Assembly: GCF_003751085.1 (NCBI RefSeq)
Contig: NZ_RJJY01000002.1
Location: 62,001-126,000, forward strand
DNA: 64,000 nt
From: Micromonospora sp. Llam0
GTDB lineage: Bacteria > Actinomycetota > Actinomycetes > Mycobacteriales > Micromonosporaceae
Direction of reading: 5' to 3'
Under the pieces are notes generated by a model that was not told the DNA's origin, did not search any database, and saw only the letters and a program-made list of their open reading frames with translations. This document shows positions 25,122 to 35,820 of the stretch, in pieces. A program made the translations under genes and the position numbers. Positions within the stretch are counted from its first letter, which is position 1. Each line of letters opens with the position of its first letter.

Positions 25122-26338
25122 CCGTACTCCTCCGCCGTCGTCTCCGGGCTCGGCACCCGCAGCTCGATCTCGGTGCCCGCGCCGGGCTCCGAGACGATCC
25201 GTACCGTGCCGCCGATCTCGGCGACGCGCCCCTCGATCGACTGGCTCACCCCGAGCCGACCCTGCGCGGCGGCCTCCGCCAGCCGACCGGGTCGGATGCC
25301 GCACCCGTCGTCCCGGATCGACACGGTAACCGCGTCCGGCTCCTCTTCGACCAGCACCCACACCCGCGCCTGCGGACCGCCGTGGCGCACCGCGTTGTCC
25401 ACCGCGGCACCGAGCGCCGCGCCCAGCTCGGCGGCGAGCCGACCGGGCAGCAGCACCGGGTCGGCCGGGGTGGCGACCGAGACCCGCGACGACGCGTACC
25501 CGTTGACCACGGAACGCAGGTCGACCGGCCCGGCGTCGAACGCCGCCGGCGGGGCAGGCTTGTCCGGCGGTACGGTGACCCGGCTGGTGACCAGCGCCCG
25601 CAACGCGGCCTCCTGCTCCCCGGCGAGCCGGGCCAGCTCACCGGCCTCGCCGTCGAGGTCGGCCCCGCGCCGGGCGACCATTGCCAGCACCTGCAGCACC
25701 GAGTCGTGGATGTCGCGGGCCAGCCGCTCCCGCTCCCGGGTCGCGGCGGCCAGCTCCCGGGTCGCCGCCTCCAGCTCGACCGCCCGCTGCAACCGGTCCT
25801 CCGCCGCACCGATCAGCCGGGCCACGTGACCGACGGCGATGCCGGCCAGCAGCATCAGCACACCGGGAGTGACCGACGACTCGTTGAGCCGGTCCCGTAC
25901 CGCAAGGTCGGCGGCGGTCAGCACCAGGGCAGCGGTCACCCCGAGCCGCCGGCCGCCGGCGACCGCCCAGGCCAGCACCGGACCGGCGAGCCAGGCGACC
26001 GCGATGGTCGGCACCCCGTCGGCCAACGCGGGCCGCCCGATGATCCATGGGCTGACCAGCAGCGGGACCAACGCGACGAACAGGTCGGCGGCGAGCAGCG
26101 GCCAGCGACGCAGTCGGGGCCGGGCGTACGCCCAGGTGGCGGCGACCGTCCAGGCGATCATGCCGAGCAGGACCGGGACGGCGACGAGCGGATGGGCGTA
26201 GTCGGCTGCGTTGCGGGCGTACAGCACCAGCACGTAGCCGAGGGCGGTGAACCGGAACACCGCGAGGGCCCGCCACAACGGGACGATCAGGGTGCCCACC
26301 GGGGCAGGGTTCTGCCGCACCCGCTGACGATGGCACAC
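25118..26338 (-). CDS. Membrane sensor histidine kinase (NarL-partner type)
   Basis: HisKA_3 kinase of 406 residues. Five or six membrane helices fill residues 15-175 (MacS-like input region without a large extracellular domain), followed by a coiled coil, the phosphoacceptor ARDIHDSVLQVL (H211) and a HATPase domain with AVDNAVRHGG and RDDGCGIRPGR. The start is uncertain: GTG 26338 is the longest, with other GTG codons downstream and no clear binding site. It is coupled to the response regulator that follows. Confidence 0.88.
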   Translation of the reverse strand: MCHRQRVRQNPAPVGTLIVPLWRALAVFRFTALGYVLVLYARNAADYAHPLVAVPVLLGMIAWTVAATWAYARPRLRRWPLLAADLFVALVPLLVSPWIIGRPALADGVPTIAVAWLAGPVLAWAVAGGRRLGVTAALVLTAADLAVRDRLNESSVTPGVLMLLAGIAVGHVARLIGAAEDRLQRAVELEAATRELAAATRERERLARDIHDSVLQVLAMVARRGADLDGEAGELARLAGEQEAALRALVTSRVTVPPDKPAPPAAFDAGPVDLRSVVNGYASSRVSVATPADPVLLPGRLAAELGAALGAAVDNAVRHGGPQARVWVLVEEEPDAVTVSIRDDGCGIRPGRLAEAAAQGRLGVSQSIEGRVAEIGGTVRIVSEPGAGTEIELRVPSPETTAEEYG

Positions 26339-26489
26339 GACCGGACGGCCGGCGAGCGCCGGCCACCCCCGGCACGGAGCGAGCGGTCACGGGCGGGCCG
26401 AACACGCCCGGACCGATGTGCATTTCCCCACAGGTCAACGTAGGGTGAGAATGCCGCGAAAGCACTGACGATCAGCAGCCGGATGGGCC

Positions 26490-27008
26490 ATGACCGACGC
26501 AGATCCCCCGTCATCGCGTACGGTCGTGCCTATCGACCCGATGGATCTGCTCAGCGAGACCTTCGACCGGTCGCAGGTCACTGACCTGCGACACCACGTC
26601 GCATCGTGCGCCAGTTCGGCTGGGATGAGTGGCCAACGGCTCGACGACTTCGTGCTGGCCGTCAACGAGCTGATCACCAACGCGGTCCGGCACGGCGGCG
26701 GCCAGGGCTGGCTGCGGATGTGGCGTGACACACAGTCGATGTACTGCGAGGTCGCCGACAACGGGCAGGGCATCGGGTCCGACCGGCTGCGCAACCGGGA
26801 CCGCCCAGCGCCGAACACGGCGGGTGGCTGGGGGCTGTGGCTCACCGAGCGGATGACCGACACCATGGCGGTCGCCACCGGCCCGGAGGGCACCACGGTA
26901 CGGATCAGCCTGAGGTTGACCGACCCCACGGCATCCGGGGCCGGGATGTCCGAGGCCGCTGCGTCCGGGGCCGGGATGGACGATCCGGTCAGCCGAACAG
27001 GGCGCTGA
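26490..27008 (+). CDS. HATPase_c_2 anti-sigma/regulatory ATPase
   Basis: A 172-residue RsbW-type protein with a complete nucleotide site: N-box AVNELITNAVRHGG (E60, N64), G1 box VADNGQGIG and G2 region TAGGWGLWLTERM. This is the stand-alone GHKL regulator type that binds sigma or anti-anti-sigma factors; the partner is not adjacent. The C-terminus contains a repeated SGAGM segment (ASGAGMSEAAASGAGM). It converges with prs and overlaps its 3' end by 20 bp. Confidence 0.82.
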   Translation: MTDADPPSSRTVVPIDPMDLLSETFDRSQVTDLRHHVASCASSAGMSGQRLDDFVLAVNELITNAVRHGGGQGWLRMWRDTQSMYCEVADNGQGIGSDRLRNRDRPAPNTAGGWGLWLTERMTDTMAVATGPEGTTVRISLRLTDPTASGAGMSEAAASGAGMDDPVSRTGR

Positions 27009-27927
27009 CCGACTCGCCGTTGTGAATCCGGCGCATCGCCTCGGCCAGGGCCGGCGCGACGGAGAGCACCTGCAGCTTCGGCACCCGCTTGGCCGCCGGA
27101 ATCGGCACCGTGTTCGTGCAGACGATCTCCAGTACGCCGTCCTGCTCGCTGAGCCGGTTCAGCGCCCCGCTGGAGAACAGCCCGTGGGTGCAGGCGATGC
27201 GGATCGACCGGACCTTCAACTCCCGCAGGTGGTCGATCAGCTCGATCACCGTACTGCCTTTGGCGATCTCGTCGTCGAGGACGATCACGTCGCGGTCGAC
27301 GACGTCGCCGATCACCGCGCTGATCTGCACCCGGTCGTCGCTGAACCGCTGCTTGGCCCCGGCCGCGACCGGCAGGCCGAGAATCCGGGCGAAGGCGGCG
27401 GCCTCCTTGGCGTTGCCCAGATCCGGTGAGACGACCACGGTGTCGGTCAGGTCGTGGTCGTGGAAGTACGCGGCGAGCTCGCGCAGCGCGTGCAGATGGT
27501 CGACGGGGACGCTGAAGAAGCCGTGTACCTGCGGGGAGTGCAGCGTCATCGCGAGCACCCGGTCGGCACCGGCGGAGACCAGCAGGTCCGCGACGAGCCG
27601 GGCACCGATCGAGATCCGTGGGGCGTCCTTCTTGTCCGACCGGGCGTACGCGTAGTGCGGCAGCACCACGGTGATCCGCCCGGCCGAGGCGCCCCGGGCG
27701 GCGTCGAGCATCAGCAGCAGCTCCACCAGGTGCTCCTGCACCGGCGGCACCACCGGCTGGATCAGGAACACGTCCCGCTCGCGGCAGTTCGCCTGCAGCT
27801 GCACCTCCAGGCAGTCGTTGGCGAACCGGGAGACCCGCACCGGGTGCAGCGGCACATCGAGGTGGGTGCAGATCTCCGCAGCCAGCTCGGGGTGGGCGCT
27901 GCCGCTGAAGACCGCAATGTCACGCAC
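26989..27927 (-). CDS. prs: Ribose-phosphate pyrophosphokinase (PRPP synthetase), variant type
   Basis: Makes PRPP from ribose-5-phosphate and ATP. The 312 residues show two phosphoribosyltransferase-like halves: FSGSAHPELA near the N-terminus, RSDKKDAPRISIGARLVADLL where housekeeping enzymes have KDxPRxPISARLVA, and VIVLDDEIAKGSTVIEL as the PRPP loop, which differs from the usual DDxIDTGGT. This suggests a paralogue rather than the main enzyme. GTG 27927 is 6 nt after TACCAT, so the mRNA is probably leaderless. Confidence 0.85.
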   Translation of the reverse strand: MRDIAVFSGSAHPELAAEICTHLDVPLHPVRVSRFANDCLEVQLQANCRERDVFLIQPVVPPVQEHLVELLLMLDAARGASAGRITVVLPHYAYARSDKKDAPRISIGARLVADLLVSAGADRVLAMTLHSPQVHGFFSVPVDHLHALRELAAYFHDHDLTDTVVVSPDLGNAKEAAAFARILGLPVAAGAKQRFSDDRVQISAVIGDVVDRDVIVLDDEIAKGSTVIELIDHLRELKVRSIRIACTHGLFSSGALNRLSEQDGVLEIVCTNTVPIPAAKRVPKLQVLSVAPALAEAMRRIHNGESVSALFG

Positions 27928-28167
27928 CAGCTGATGGTAGGTCAGCCACCGCCCAACCGATCAACAGCCCTGAAGCAGACGCGGGCCTCGACCACCGCGA
28001 TCGGAACACCACGTATCCAGATACGCGGATTTAGGTCAAGATCTATTGTTACGTAGAGAGTCGAGTGCAAGACTGCGGGTCATCGCAATGACTCCGGGGG
28101 CGGCCCCTCCCCAGGTGGCTGATCCGGACCACACGTCAGTACCCGTGCAACGACCAGGAGGCCCCTC

Positions 28168-28401
28168 GTGATCCGTCGAACACTCTTCGCGGCCATGCTC
28201 GCCATCGGCGCCTTCGTCGCAGTCCCCGCATCGGCGGCCCACGCCGCGGCCTGCGGCGTGGACTACCACTGCGCCACCTACTACTACTCCGACCCGAACC
28301 ACACCACCCAGGTCGGCTATCGGGTCTGGACCTGCGGCGGCGACATGACGCAGGTGGGCGCGACCTCCCCCTACTCGCGTACCAGCAAGTCACCCTGCTG
28401 A
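28168..28401 (+). CDS. Small secreted protein (DUF6289-like)
   Basis: A 77-residue precursor with a clear signal peptide (MIRRTLFAAMLAIGAFVAVP, cleavage near AHA-A at about 27), leaving a ~50-residue mature part with four Cys (CGVDYHC, TCGG, SPC) that can form two disulfides, plus several Tyr. It resembles the short secreted DUF6289 proteins of actinobacteria; function unknown. GTG 28168 follows AGGAGG at 6 nt. Confidence 0.72.
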   Translation: MIRRTLFAAMLAIGAFVAVPASAAHAAACGVDYHCATYYYSDPNHTTQVGYRVWTCGGDMTQVGATSPYSRTSKSPC

Positions 28402-28428
28402 CCCGACACCGGTCCGCCGCCCAGCCGG

Positions 28429-29406
28429 CTACCAGCCGAGCTGCTTGCGGACGAACTCGATCGACAGCTGGTCGAAGTGCGCCCGGCCACCCTCGTGCCC
28501 GTCCCACTCGTACACCTCGATCTCCTTCGGTCCGGCGTACGCGTGGTAGGCGGCGAAGACCGTCGACGGCGGGCACGTCTGGTCCATCAGCGCCGCGCTG
28601 AACAGCGCCGGGGCGGTCGCCCACGGCACCAGGTGGGCGGCGTCGACGTAGTCGACGGTGGCGAACGCCGCCGCCGCCCGCTCCGGCTGGATCCGGCAGA
28701 ACCGGACCAGCTCGTTGTACGGATCCGCGTCGGTGATCGTGACGGCGCGGCGGATGTGACACAGAAAAGGCACCCGGGACACCACCGCACCGACCCGGTC
28801 ACCGGCGAGCGCGGCGGCGGCCAACGCCAACCCGCCGCCCTGGCTGGTGCCGACCACGGCGATCCGGGACCGGTCGACACCGGGCAACTCGGGGGCGATC
28901 TCCACCGCCCGGGCCGCGTCGGTGATCAGCCGGCGGTAGTAGTAGCCGGCCGGGTCCAGCACACCCCGGGTCAGGTAGCCCGGAGTGGTCGGCCCGGACC
29001 CGTCCGGCCCGGCGTCCGGGGTGTCCCCGCCGCGCCACGACCCGCCCTGGCCCCGGGTGTCCATCACCAGGTGGGCGAAGCCGGCGGAGGCCCACAGCAG
29101 CCACTCGTGCGGGCGGCCGCGGCCGCCGCCGTACCCGATGAACTCGACGACGACCGGCAGCGGGCCGGCGGCGGCCGACGGCACGTTGAACCAGCCCTTG
29201 ATCTCCTGGCCGGCGAAGCCGGTGAAGCTGACGTCGTACGTGTTGATCATGCGCAGCGCGGTTTTCACCGGGGTCGCCACCGGCGGCACCGCCATCGACC
29301 GGGCGTCGGACAGCGTCTCGTCCCAGAACTCGCGCAGATCCGCCGGGGGTGACAGCTCAGGCTGGTAGCGCCGCAGCTGATCGAGGGGAAGATCGAACCA
29401 GGCCAT
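28429..29406 (-). CDS. Acetyl xylan esterase / cephalosporin-C deacetylase (CE7 family)
   Basis: Deacetylates acetylated oligosaccharides or related small esters; no signal peptide is present, so it should act inside the cell. The 325 residues match CE7 esterases: the RGQGGS motif at 118-123, nucleophile S188 in [12 protein letters not shown], acid D275 in LMDQTCPP and base H304 in WDGHEGG. TAGCGT lies 6 nt before the ATG, consistent with a leaderless transcript. It is divergent from glpK. Confidence 0.92.
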   Translation of the reverse strand: MAWFDLPLDQLRRYQPELSPPADLREFWDETLSDARSMAVPPVATPVKTALRMINTYDVSFTGFAGQEIKGWFNVPSAAAGPLPVVVEFIGYGGGRGRPHEWLLWASAGFAHLVMDTRGQGGSWRGGDTPDAGPDGSGPTTPGYLTRGVLDPAGYYYRRLITDAARAVEIAPELPGVDRSRIAVVGTSQGGGLALAAAALAGDRVGAVVSRVPFLCHIRRAVTITDADPYNELVRFCRIQPERAAAAFATVDYVDAAHLVPWATAPALFSAALMDQTCPPSTVFAAYHAYAGPKEIEVYEWDGHEGGRAHFDQLSIEFVRKQLGW

Positions 29407-29490
29407 GGCGGCACGCTACCAGCGCCGGCCGACCCGACGGGGGCCGATGTCTGCGGCCATGCCGGCCCTGGCTACGGCCATACTGGCCCG

Positions 29491-31011
29491 ATGACGGAGC
29501 AGACCAGCTTGGCCACCGCCGGACGGTACGTCGCCGCCATCGACCAGGGCACCACCTCGTCGCGGTGCATCGTCTTCGATGCCGACGGCGCGATCGTCGC
29601 CATGGCGCAGCGCGAACACCGGCAGATCTTCCCGCGCCCCGGCTGGGTCGAGCACGACGCCGAGGAGATCTGGGCCAACGTCGAACAGGTGGTCCGCCAG
29701 GCCCTCGCCGACGCCGGCGCAAGTGGATTGGCCGCGATCGGCATCACCAACCAGCGGGAGACCACCGTGGTGTGGGACCGGGCCACCGGTCGGCCGGTGC
29801 ACCACGCGATCGTCTGGCAGGACACCCGCACCGGGCCGCAGCTGCGCCGACTCGGCGCGGCCGTCGGCGAGCAACGGCTGCGGGCGCGCACCGGGTTGCC
29901 GCTGGCCACGTACTTCGCCGGGCCGAAGGCGATGTGGCTGCTGGAGCACGTCGACGGCCTCGCCGAGCGGGCGCAGCGCGGCGAGGTGCTCTTCGGCACG
30001 ATGGAATCCTGGCTGATCTGGAAACTGACCGGCCGGCACGTCACCGACGTCACCAACGCCAGCCGCACCCTGCTGATGGACGTACACACGCTGCGCTGGG
30101 ACGATGAAATCCTGTCCGCGGCGGGCATTCCGGCCGCGATGCTGCCGGAGATCGTTCCGTCGGCCACGATCTACGGTACGGCGGACGCCGACGTCGCCGG
30201 TGGAGTGCTCGCCGGCGTACCGGTCGCCAGCGCGCTCGGTGACCAGCAGGCGGCCCTGTTCGGGCAGACCTGCTTCCAGCCCGGCGAGGCCAAGTGCACC
30301 TACGGCACCGGCAGTTTCCTGCTGCTGAACACCGGCACCAGCGCGGTCACTTCCCGGCACGGGCTGCTGACCACGGTGGCGTACCAGATCGGCGACGAGC
30401 CGGCCCATTACGCGTTGGAAGGCGCGATCGCGGTGACCGGGTCGCTGGTGCAGTGGCTGCGCGACAACCTGGGCCTGATCTCCAGCGCGGCGCAGATCGA
30501 GGAGTTGGCGCGCACCGTCGACGACAACGGCGGCTGCTACATCGTGCCGGCGTTCTCCGGGCTGTTCGCCCCGCACTGGCGGGCCGACGCCCGGGGCGTG
30601 GTCGCCGGGTTGACCGGCTACATCACCAAGGGCCATCTGGCCCGGGCGGTGCTGGAAGCCTCGGCGTGGCAGACCCGGGAGGTGGTCGACGCGATGAACG
30701 CCGACTCGGACGTGGCGCTGCGCCGGCTGCGGGTCGACGGCGGGATGACCGCCAACGGGCTGCTGATGCAGTTCCTCGCCGACGTACTCGACGTGCCGGT
30801 GGTCCGCCCGGCGGTCAGCGAGACCACCTGCCTCGGGGCGGCGTACGCGGCCGGACTGGCGGTCGGCTTCTGGCCGGACCTGGAAACGTTGCGCGCCCAG
30901 TGGCGGGCCGACGCGCACTGGCGGCCGGCGATGGACCCGGCGCACCGCGACCGCGAGTACGCCCAGTGGCGCAAGGCCGTCACCCGCACCCTCGACTGGG
31001 TCGACGACTGA
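29491..31011 (+). CDS. glpK: Glycerol kinase
   Basis: Phosphorylates glycerol to glycerol-3-phosphate. The 506 residues are full length for the FGGY family: [15 protein letters not shown] (about 11-25) forms the phosphate loop, [12 protein letters not shown] and IVWQDTRT bind substrate, and [32 protein letters not shown] and [14 protein letters not shown] mark the C-terminal half. The ATG lies 6 nt after CATACT. No glpF or glpD is adjacent, so glycerol uptake is encoded elsewhere. Confidence 0.96.
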   Translation: MTEQTSLATAGRYVAAIDQGTTSSRCIVFDADGAIVAMAQREHRQIFPRPGWVEHDAEEIWANVEQVVRQALADAGASGLAAIGITNQRETTVVWDRATGRPVHHAIVWQDTRTGPQLRRLGAAVGEQRLRARTGLPLATYFAGPKAMWLLEHVDGLAERAQRGEVLFGTMESWLIWKLTGRHVTDVTNASRTLLMDVHTLRWDDEILSAAGIPAAMLPEIVPSATIYGTADADVAGGVLAGVPVASALGDQQAALFGQTCFQPGEAKCTYGTGSFLLLNTGTSAVTSRHGLLTTVAYQIGDEPAHYALEGAIAVTGSLVQWLRDNLGLISSAAQIEELARTVDDNGGCYIVPAFSGLFAPHWRADARGVVAGLTGYITKGHLARAVLEASAWQTREVVDAMNADSDVALRRLRVDGGMTANGLLMQFLADVLDVPVVRPAVSETTCLGAAYAAGLAVGFWPDLETLRAQWRADAHWRPAMDPAHRDREYAQWRKAVTRTLDWVDD

Positions 31012-31022
31012 CGGCCAGCGCC

Positions 31023-32321
31023 TCATTGGCTCGGCTGTCCTTCCTCGTCGGGCGGGAGCAGGTCGGCCGAGCGGCGGGCGACCGCCGACCCGATCAGCGC
31101 GATCGCCTCGGCACCGGGCATCGCCGGCAGCTGCCGGCCGTCGCGCAGCCGCAGCGCGACCCGGCCGTACGGCGCCTCCCGGGCACCGATCACCGCCACG
31201 TACGGGATCCTGCGCTGGGCCGCCGCCCGAATCCGGGCCCCGATGGTGCCGTCGTCGTCCACCTCGACGCGCAGTCCGGCGGCGGTGGCGTCGCTGGCCA
31301 GCGCGTCGGCGGCCGGCTGCTGGTCGGCGGCCACCGGCAGGACCCGTAACTGCACCGGGGCGTACCACGCCGGGAATGCACCGGCGTGCACCTCGATCAG
31401 GTGCGCGAACAGCCGCTCCATCGAGCCGATCAGGCTGCGGTGCACCATCACCGGTCGGACCCGCCCGCCACGCTCGTCGACGTAGGACAGGTCGAAGCGG
31501 GCCGGCTGGAGGAAATCGACCTGGATGGTGGACAGGGTCGACTCGCGTCCGGCCGGGTCGACGATCTGCACGTCGATCTTCGGACCGTAGAAGGCGGCCT
31601 CACCGGCGGCGACCCCGTACCGGACACCTGCCGCCTCCAGGGCCTGACACAGCAGCCGCTCAGCCTGCTCCCACGCGTCGTCGTCACCGGCGTACTTGCC
31701 GCCGTCGCCGCGCACCGACAGCTGGTACGACGACACCCGTACGCCGAGTGCGTGGTGCGCCTGCCGCATCAGCCGCAGCACGTCGGCGATCTCGGCACCG
31801 ATCTGCGGCAGGGCGCAAAAGATGTGCGAGTCGTTCAGCCAGATCGACCGCACCCTGGTCAGCCCGCCGAGCACGCCGGAGCGTTCCGCCCGGTACATGG
31901 CACCGAGTTCGGCGATCCGCAGCGGAAGCTCCCGGTAGGAGCGCTGCCGCGCCTTGAAGATCAACGCGTGGTGCGGGCAGAGGCTCGGCCGCAGCACCAG
32001 CGCGTCCCCATCCCCGTCCTCGTCTCCATCCCCGTCCTCGGCTTCGTTGTCGTTTACGTCCCCGCCCAGGGCCATCGGCGGGAACATGTCGTCGGCGAAG
32101 TTGGTCCAGTGGCCGGACAACTCGTACATCTGCCGTTTGCCCAGAACCGGTGAGTAGACGTGCTGGTATCCGGCGCGGCGCTCCAACTCGCGCACGTACG
32201 ACTCGACTTCGTGGCGGGCCGCCGCGCCGGCCGGCAGCCAGAACGGCAGGCCGGCACCGATCAGCGGATTGGAGTCGAACAGGTCGAGTTCACGGCCGAG
32301 CTTGCGGTGGTCGACGGGCAT
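31023..32321 (-). CDS. thrS: Compact threonyl-tRNA synthetase without editing domain
   Basis: Class II synthetase of 432 residues that lacks the TGS and editing domains of the usual ~640-680-residue ThrRS and starts directly in the catalytic core (GLPFWLPAGA). Motif 2 surrounds YRELPLRIAELGAMYRAE, the zinc-site Cys is in LCPHHALIFK, FYGPKIDVQI is conserved, and motif 3 is VMVHRSLIGSMERL; a C-terminal anticodon-binding domain follows. An acidic Asp/Gly/Glu insertion (NDNEAEDGDGDEDGDGD) interrupts the core near residue 90. GGAG sits before the ATG. It has its own attenuator and is probably a second, regulated ThrRS. Confidence 0.92.
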   Translation of the reverse strand: MPVDHRKLGRELDLFDSNPLIGAGLPFWLPAGAAARHEVESYVRELERRAGYQHVYSPVLGKRQMYELSGHWTNFADDMFPPMALGGDVNDNEAEDGDGDEDGDGDALVLRPSLCPHHALIFKARQRSYRELPLRIAELGAMYRAERSGVLGGLTRVRSIWLNDSHIFCALPQIGAEIADVLRLMRQAHHALGVRVSSYQLSVRGDGGKYAGDDDAWEQAERLLCQALEAAGVRYGVAAGEAAFYGPKIDVQIVDPAGRESTLSTIQVDFLQPARFDLSYVDERGGRVRPVMVHRSLIGSMERLFAHLIEVHAGAFPAWYAPVQLRVLPVAADQQPAADALASDATAAGLRVEVDDDGTIGARIRAAAQRRIPYVAVIGAREAPYGRVALRLRDGRQLPAMPGAEAIALIGSAVARRSADLLPPDEEGQPSQ

Positions 32322-32370
32322 CGGTGTCTCCTGGGGTCATGGCCGGGCCGAAACACCCTGCGGAGAGCCG

Positions 32371-32405
32371 GAAACGGCCCCGGGCGTCTCGCCCGGGGCC
32401 GTTTC
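32371..32405 (-). terminator. thrS attenuator hairpin
   Basis: Perfect 16-bp inverted repeat GAAACGGCCCCGGGCG with a 3-nt loop, between the Thr-rich leader peptide and thrS. It also ends only 130 bp past the aspS stop, so it could simply terminate aspS, but its place directly after a leader peptide fits an attenuator. No T-tract follows. Confidence 0.8.
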
Positions 32406-32422
32406 GTCAGCTGAGGATCAGG

Positions 32423-32479
32423 TCAGCGCGAACGTACGCCGGGACGTCCCGGCGTCGTCGTGACCGACCTCAAAACCAT
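32423..32479 (-). CDS. Threonine-rich leader peptide of thrS
   Basis: An 18-codon frame MVLRSVTTTPGRPGVRSR with three consecutive ACG (Thr) codons at 32453-32461. TACCAT (32487-32492) lies exactly 7 nt before the ATG, so transcription should start on the leader codon itself. The third Thr codon touches the foot of a perfect 20-nt palindrome (32436-32455), and the attenuator hairpin follows 18 nt after the stop. Ribosomes stalled for charged tRNA-Thr would disturb the first hairpin, the layout of a classical translation-coupled attenuator. Mechanism inferred. Confidence 0.8.
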   Translation of the reverse strand: MVLRSVTTTPGRPGVRSR

Positions 32480-32535
32480 GCCCGCGATGGTACGCCTGCC
32501 CCGCGCCGCCGCCTACCGGTTTCCGGTGCGGTCGG

Positions 32536-33840
<1,305 letters not shown>

Positions 33841-33985
33841 GGTGGTGACCTCCTCTGGCGTGCGCAACGCGTCCCCAGAGAGGTGTGGGCGAGCGGGATC
33901 CTCGCGGTGCCACCACACCTTCACCGCGCCACCGCCGCTAGTTGGTGGCGCGGCCTTCGTTTACCCGTGACGTGGGCGAGTCGGC
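33841..33985 (-). promoter_or_regulatory. Translational T-box riboswitch of aspS
   Basis: On the minus strand, GGTGGCACCGCG (T-box core TGGCACCGCG at 33903-33912) sits in a textbook antisequestrator: helix A1 GGTGTGG/CCACACC (33913-33919 with 33882-33888), a 7-nt TGGCACC bulge, and helix A2 GCGAG/CTCGC. The competing hairpin CCTCTCTGG/CCAGAGG (33875-33883 with 33852-33858) hides the adjoining GAGGAGG ribosome site, so control is of translation. Upstream lie a 10-bp hairpin (33924-33953) and a short stem I whose 3' loop AAACGAA includes AAC, an Asn codon; GAC is in the opposite strand of the loop. Confidence 0.88.
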
Positions 33986-34325
33986 GGGAGTCTACTGAGC
34001 CCGGACGGGCCGTTCTTTCCCGCAGCTCAGGAGGGTCTTCACGGCCGGGCCGGAGTCCGCCTTCTCAGCTGTGGGCGGCTCTCTGTCACTCCGGTGGGCG
34101 CAACCGCTACTCGGCTCCGTCGTCGCTGTTGCCCACAGACGTTAGCGGTACGGCGTCGCCGTCCGCATCCGGATTCTGATCGAAGGGCTTACGCCAGACG
34201 GAGATGTGTTTTCCGCTGTCGGAGGTGAACAGCGACCCGTCCCAGTCCGCTACCCGCTGTTCCAGTGTCAGGCCGGCGAGCCGGGCCATCAGGTCGCACT
34301 CGGCCGGCCAGATGTAGCGGAAGTT

Positions 34326-34335
34326 GCTGGAGCCG
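34326..34335. repeat. Target-site duplication, left copy
   Basis: GCTGGAGCCG directly abuts the left end of the IS; the same ten bases follow the right end at 35839-35848. Confidence 0.9.
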
Positions 34336-34353
34336 CAGGGCCCCGGCGTTGTT
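34336..34353. repeat. IS terminal inverted repeat, left
   Basis: CAGGGCCCCGGCGTTGTT, identical to the reverse complement of the right end; the next bases differ, so the repeat is 18 bp. Confidence 0.93.
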
Positions 34354-34381
34354 GTTCTATGTCCGGTTTGATCATGGTTTG

Positions 34382-35701
34382 CTAGATGCCGTACGCGGCG
34401 AAGGTGCTGGCGCGGTCTTGCATGTCGCGGCGGGCGTAGGCCATGTTGGCGCGGCCTGCGAGGCGGAAGGTGTTCAGGGCCAGGTTGCGCATGGCGGCCA
34501 TGTTGCGGGGTGCGTTCGCGGTGCGGAGCTGGGAGTCGTCCTCGTGGAAGGTCACATCACGGGTCCAATGTAGACAATTTTCCACGACCCAATGCCCCCT
34601 GGCATAGTGGTTGAGGTGCTCGGGGCCGGCTTGGGCGGCGGTGACGCTGACGATGCCGTGGATGATCTCCTTGCTGGTGCGCACGCCGTCGAGGCCACCG
34701 GTGTCACGGCGTAGCCGGAACACCTGCCGGGCGCCCGGGAACAGGGTGTCGTCGCAGTCGGCCACGCGCAGTGTCCGGTGCTCTGTACGGCCGTGGCCCT
34801 GATCGTCTGCCACGTGCATGCGGTCGGCGAACTCGACGTCGGTACCGGACAACAACGCGTGCGCGGCCTGCAGTGCGAGCGGTTGGTTGCCCTTCAGGAT
34901 CAGCATGTAGTGGGCGCCCAACGGCCCGGTGATCAGGCGGGCGGTCTTCTTGGTCGTGTGGAGTGCGTCCAGCGTCAGCAGCATGCCGGCCATGTCCAAC
35001 GGGGCGAGCAGGTCACCGATCACCGCGTTCTCGCCACGTTTGTCCGGGACCTGCCGCTGGCCCAGGATCACCGCCCGGTCATGGGTGACCGCGGCGACCA
35101 GAAACGCCTTCTTGCCGTCCGCGGTACGGGCTCCGTGCAGACGTTTCCCGTCGATCGCCGCTGCAGGCAGCAGCCCCGCCGGCCCCGGGTGAGTGATCGC
35201 CCGGATCACGGCCCGGCGCTGTTCCCGCTCGACCGGCTCATCCTCGGCGGTAGCGACCTGCGGCACCGGGGCGTCACCCCGCACGACGTCAGCGGCGTAG
35301 CCGCAAGTCGCCGCATCCAGAGCGTCACCATCGACGGCGGCCAGGACCCGCCGGAAGGTCCGTTCGCTGGGTACCAGGTGCCGGCCGGTCAACGGGTTAC
35401 GGCGGGCGCCGAGACGATGCAGGACATCCTGCGGGGTCCGTGCCGCCCACTGCCGGATCGCGGTCACGCAATCGTTGCCCGCCACCAACGTGGCGCACGC
35501 GGTCAGCACCAGGATCACCAGCAGCGGATGCCGTAACCCCCGTAGCCGGCGCGGGTCCGGCACCTGCCGCAACCGTTCCACCAGCGACGACGCCACCGAC
35601 AACGGATCAACCGCACCCGGTCCGGCGGCGAGTTCGGCCTCCCACAACGCCAGATCAGCGAGATGGTCAACAACGGGGTCGATCAGGGAAGATGACGACA
35701 C
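34382..35701 (-). CDS. ISAs1-family transposase
   Basis: A 439-residue DDE transposase. The catalytic triad is visible as D184 (AAIDGKRLHGA), D245 (LLTLDALHTTK) and E374 (GHWVVENCLHWTRDVTF), with the characteristic HWxxExxLHWxxDVxFxED context of ISAs1 elements; N-terminal VPDPRRLRGLRHPL is also typical. No frameshift or stop interrupts it. It ends 28 bp from the left inverted repeat and starts 119 bp from the right one. Confidence 0.95.
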   Translation of the reverse strand: MSSSSLIDPVVDHLADLALWEAELAAGPGAVDPLSVASSLVERLRQVPDPRRLRGLRHPLLVILVLTACATLVAGNDCVTAIRQWAARTPQDVLHRLGARRNPLTGRHLVPSERTFRRVLAAVDGDALDAATCGYAADVVRGDAPVPQVATAEDEPVEREQRRAVIRAITHPGPAGLLPAAAIDGKRLHGARTADGKKAFLVAAVTHDRAVILGQRQVPDKRGENAVIGDLLAPLDMAGMLLTLDALHTTKKTARLITGPLGAHYMLILKGNQPLALQAAHALLSGTDVEFADRMHVADDQGHGRTEHRTLRVADCDDTLFPGARQVFRLRRDTGGLDGVRTSKEIIHGIVSVTAAQAGPEHLNHYARGHWVVENCLHWTRDVTFHEDDSQLRTANAPRNMAAMRNLALNTFRLAGRANMAYARRDMQDRASTFAAYGI

Positions 35702-35820
35702 GAGCGCGACTCCAGAGACGATCTTCAGGCTTCAGCACCCGAAAGATCACCAGAGTCGCGCTCGTGCCACAACTCCCACCCCTGTCCGATCCTCAACACG
35801 GACAGAACACCCCATACCGA

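Noticed and set aside
28012..28025. CGTATCCAGATACG as an operator for prs or the secreted protein
   Set aside because: A single 6+6 palindrome about 85 bp from prs and 140 bp from the other gene, with no second copy; too weak to list as a feature.
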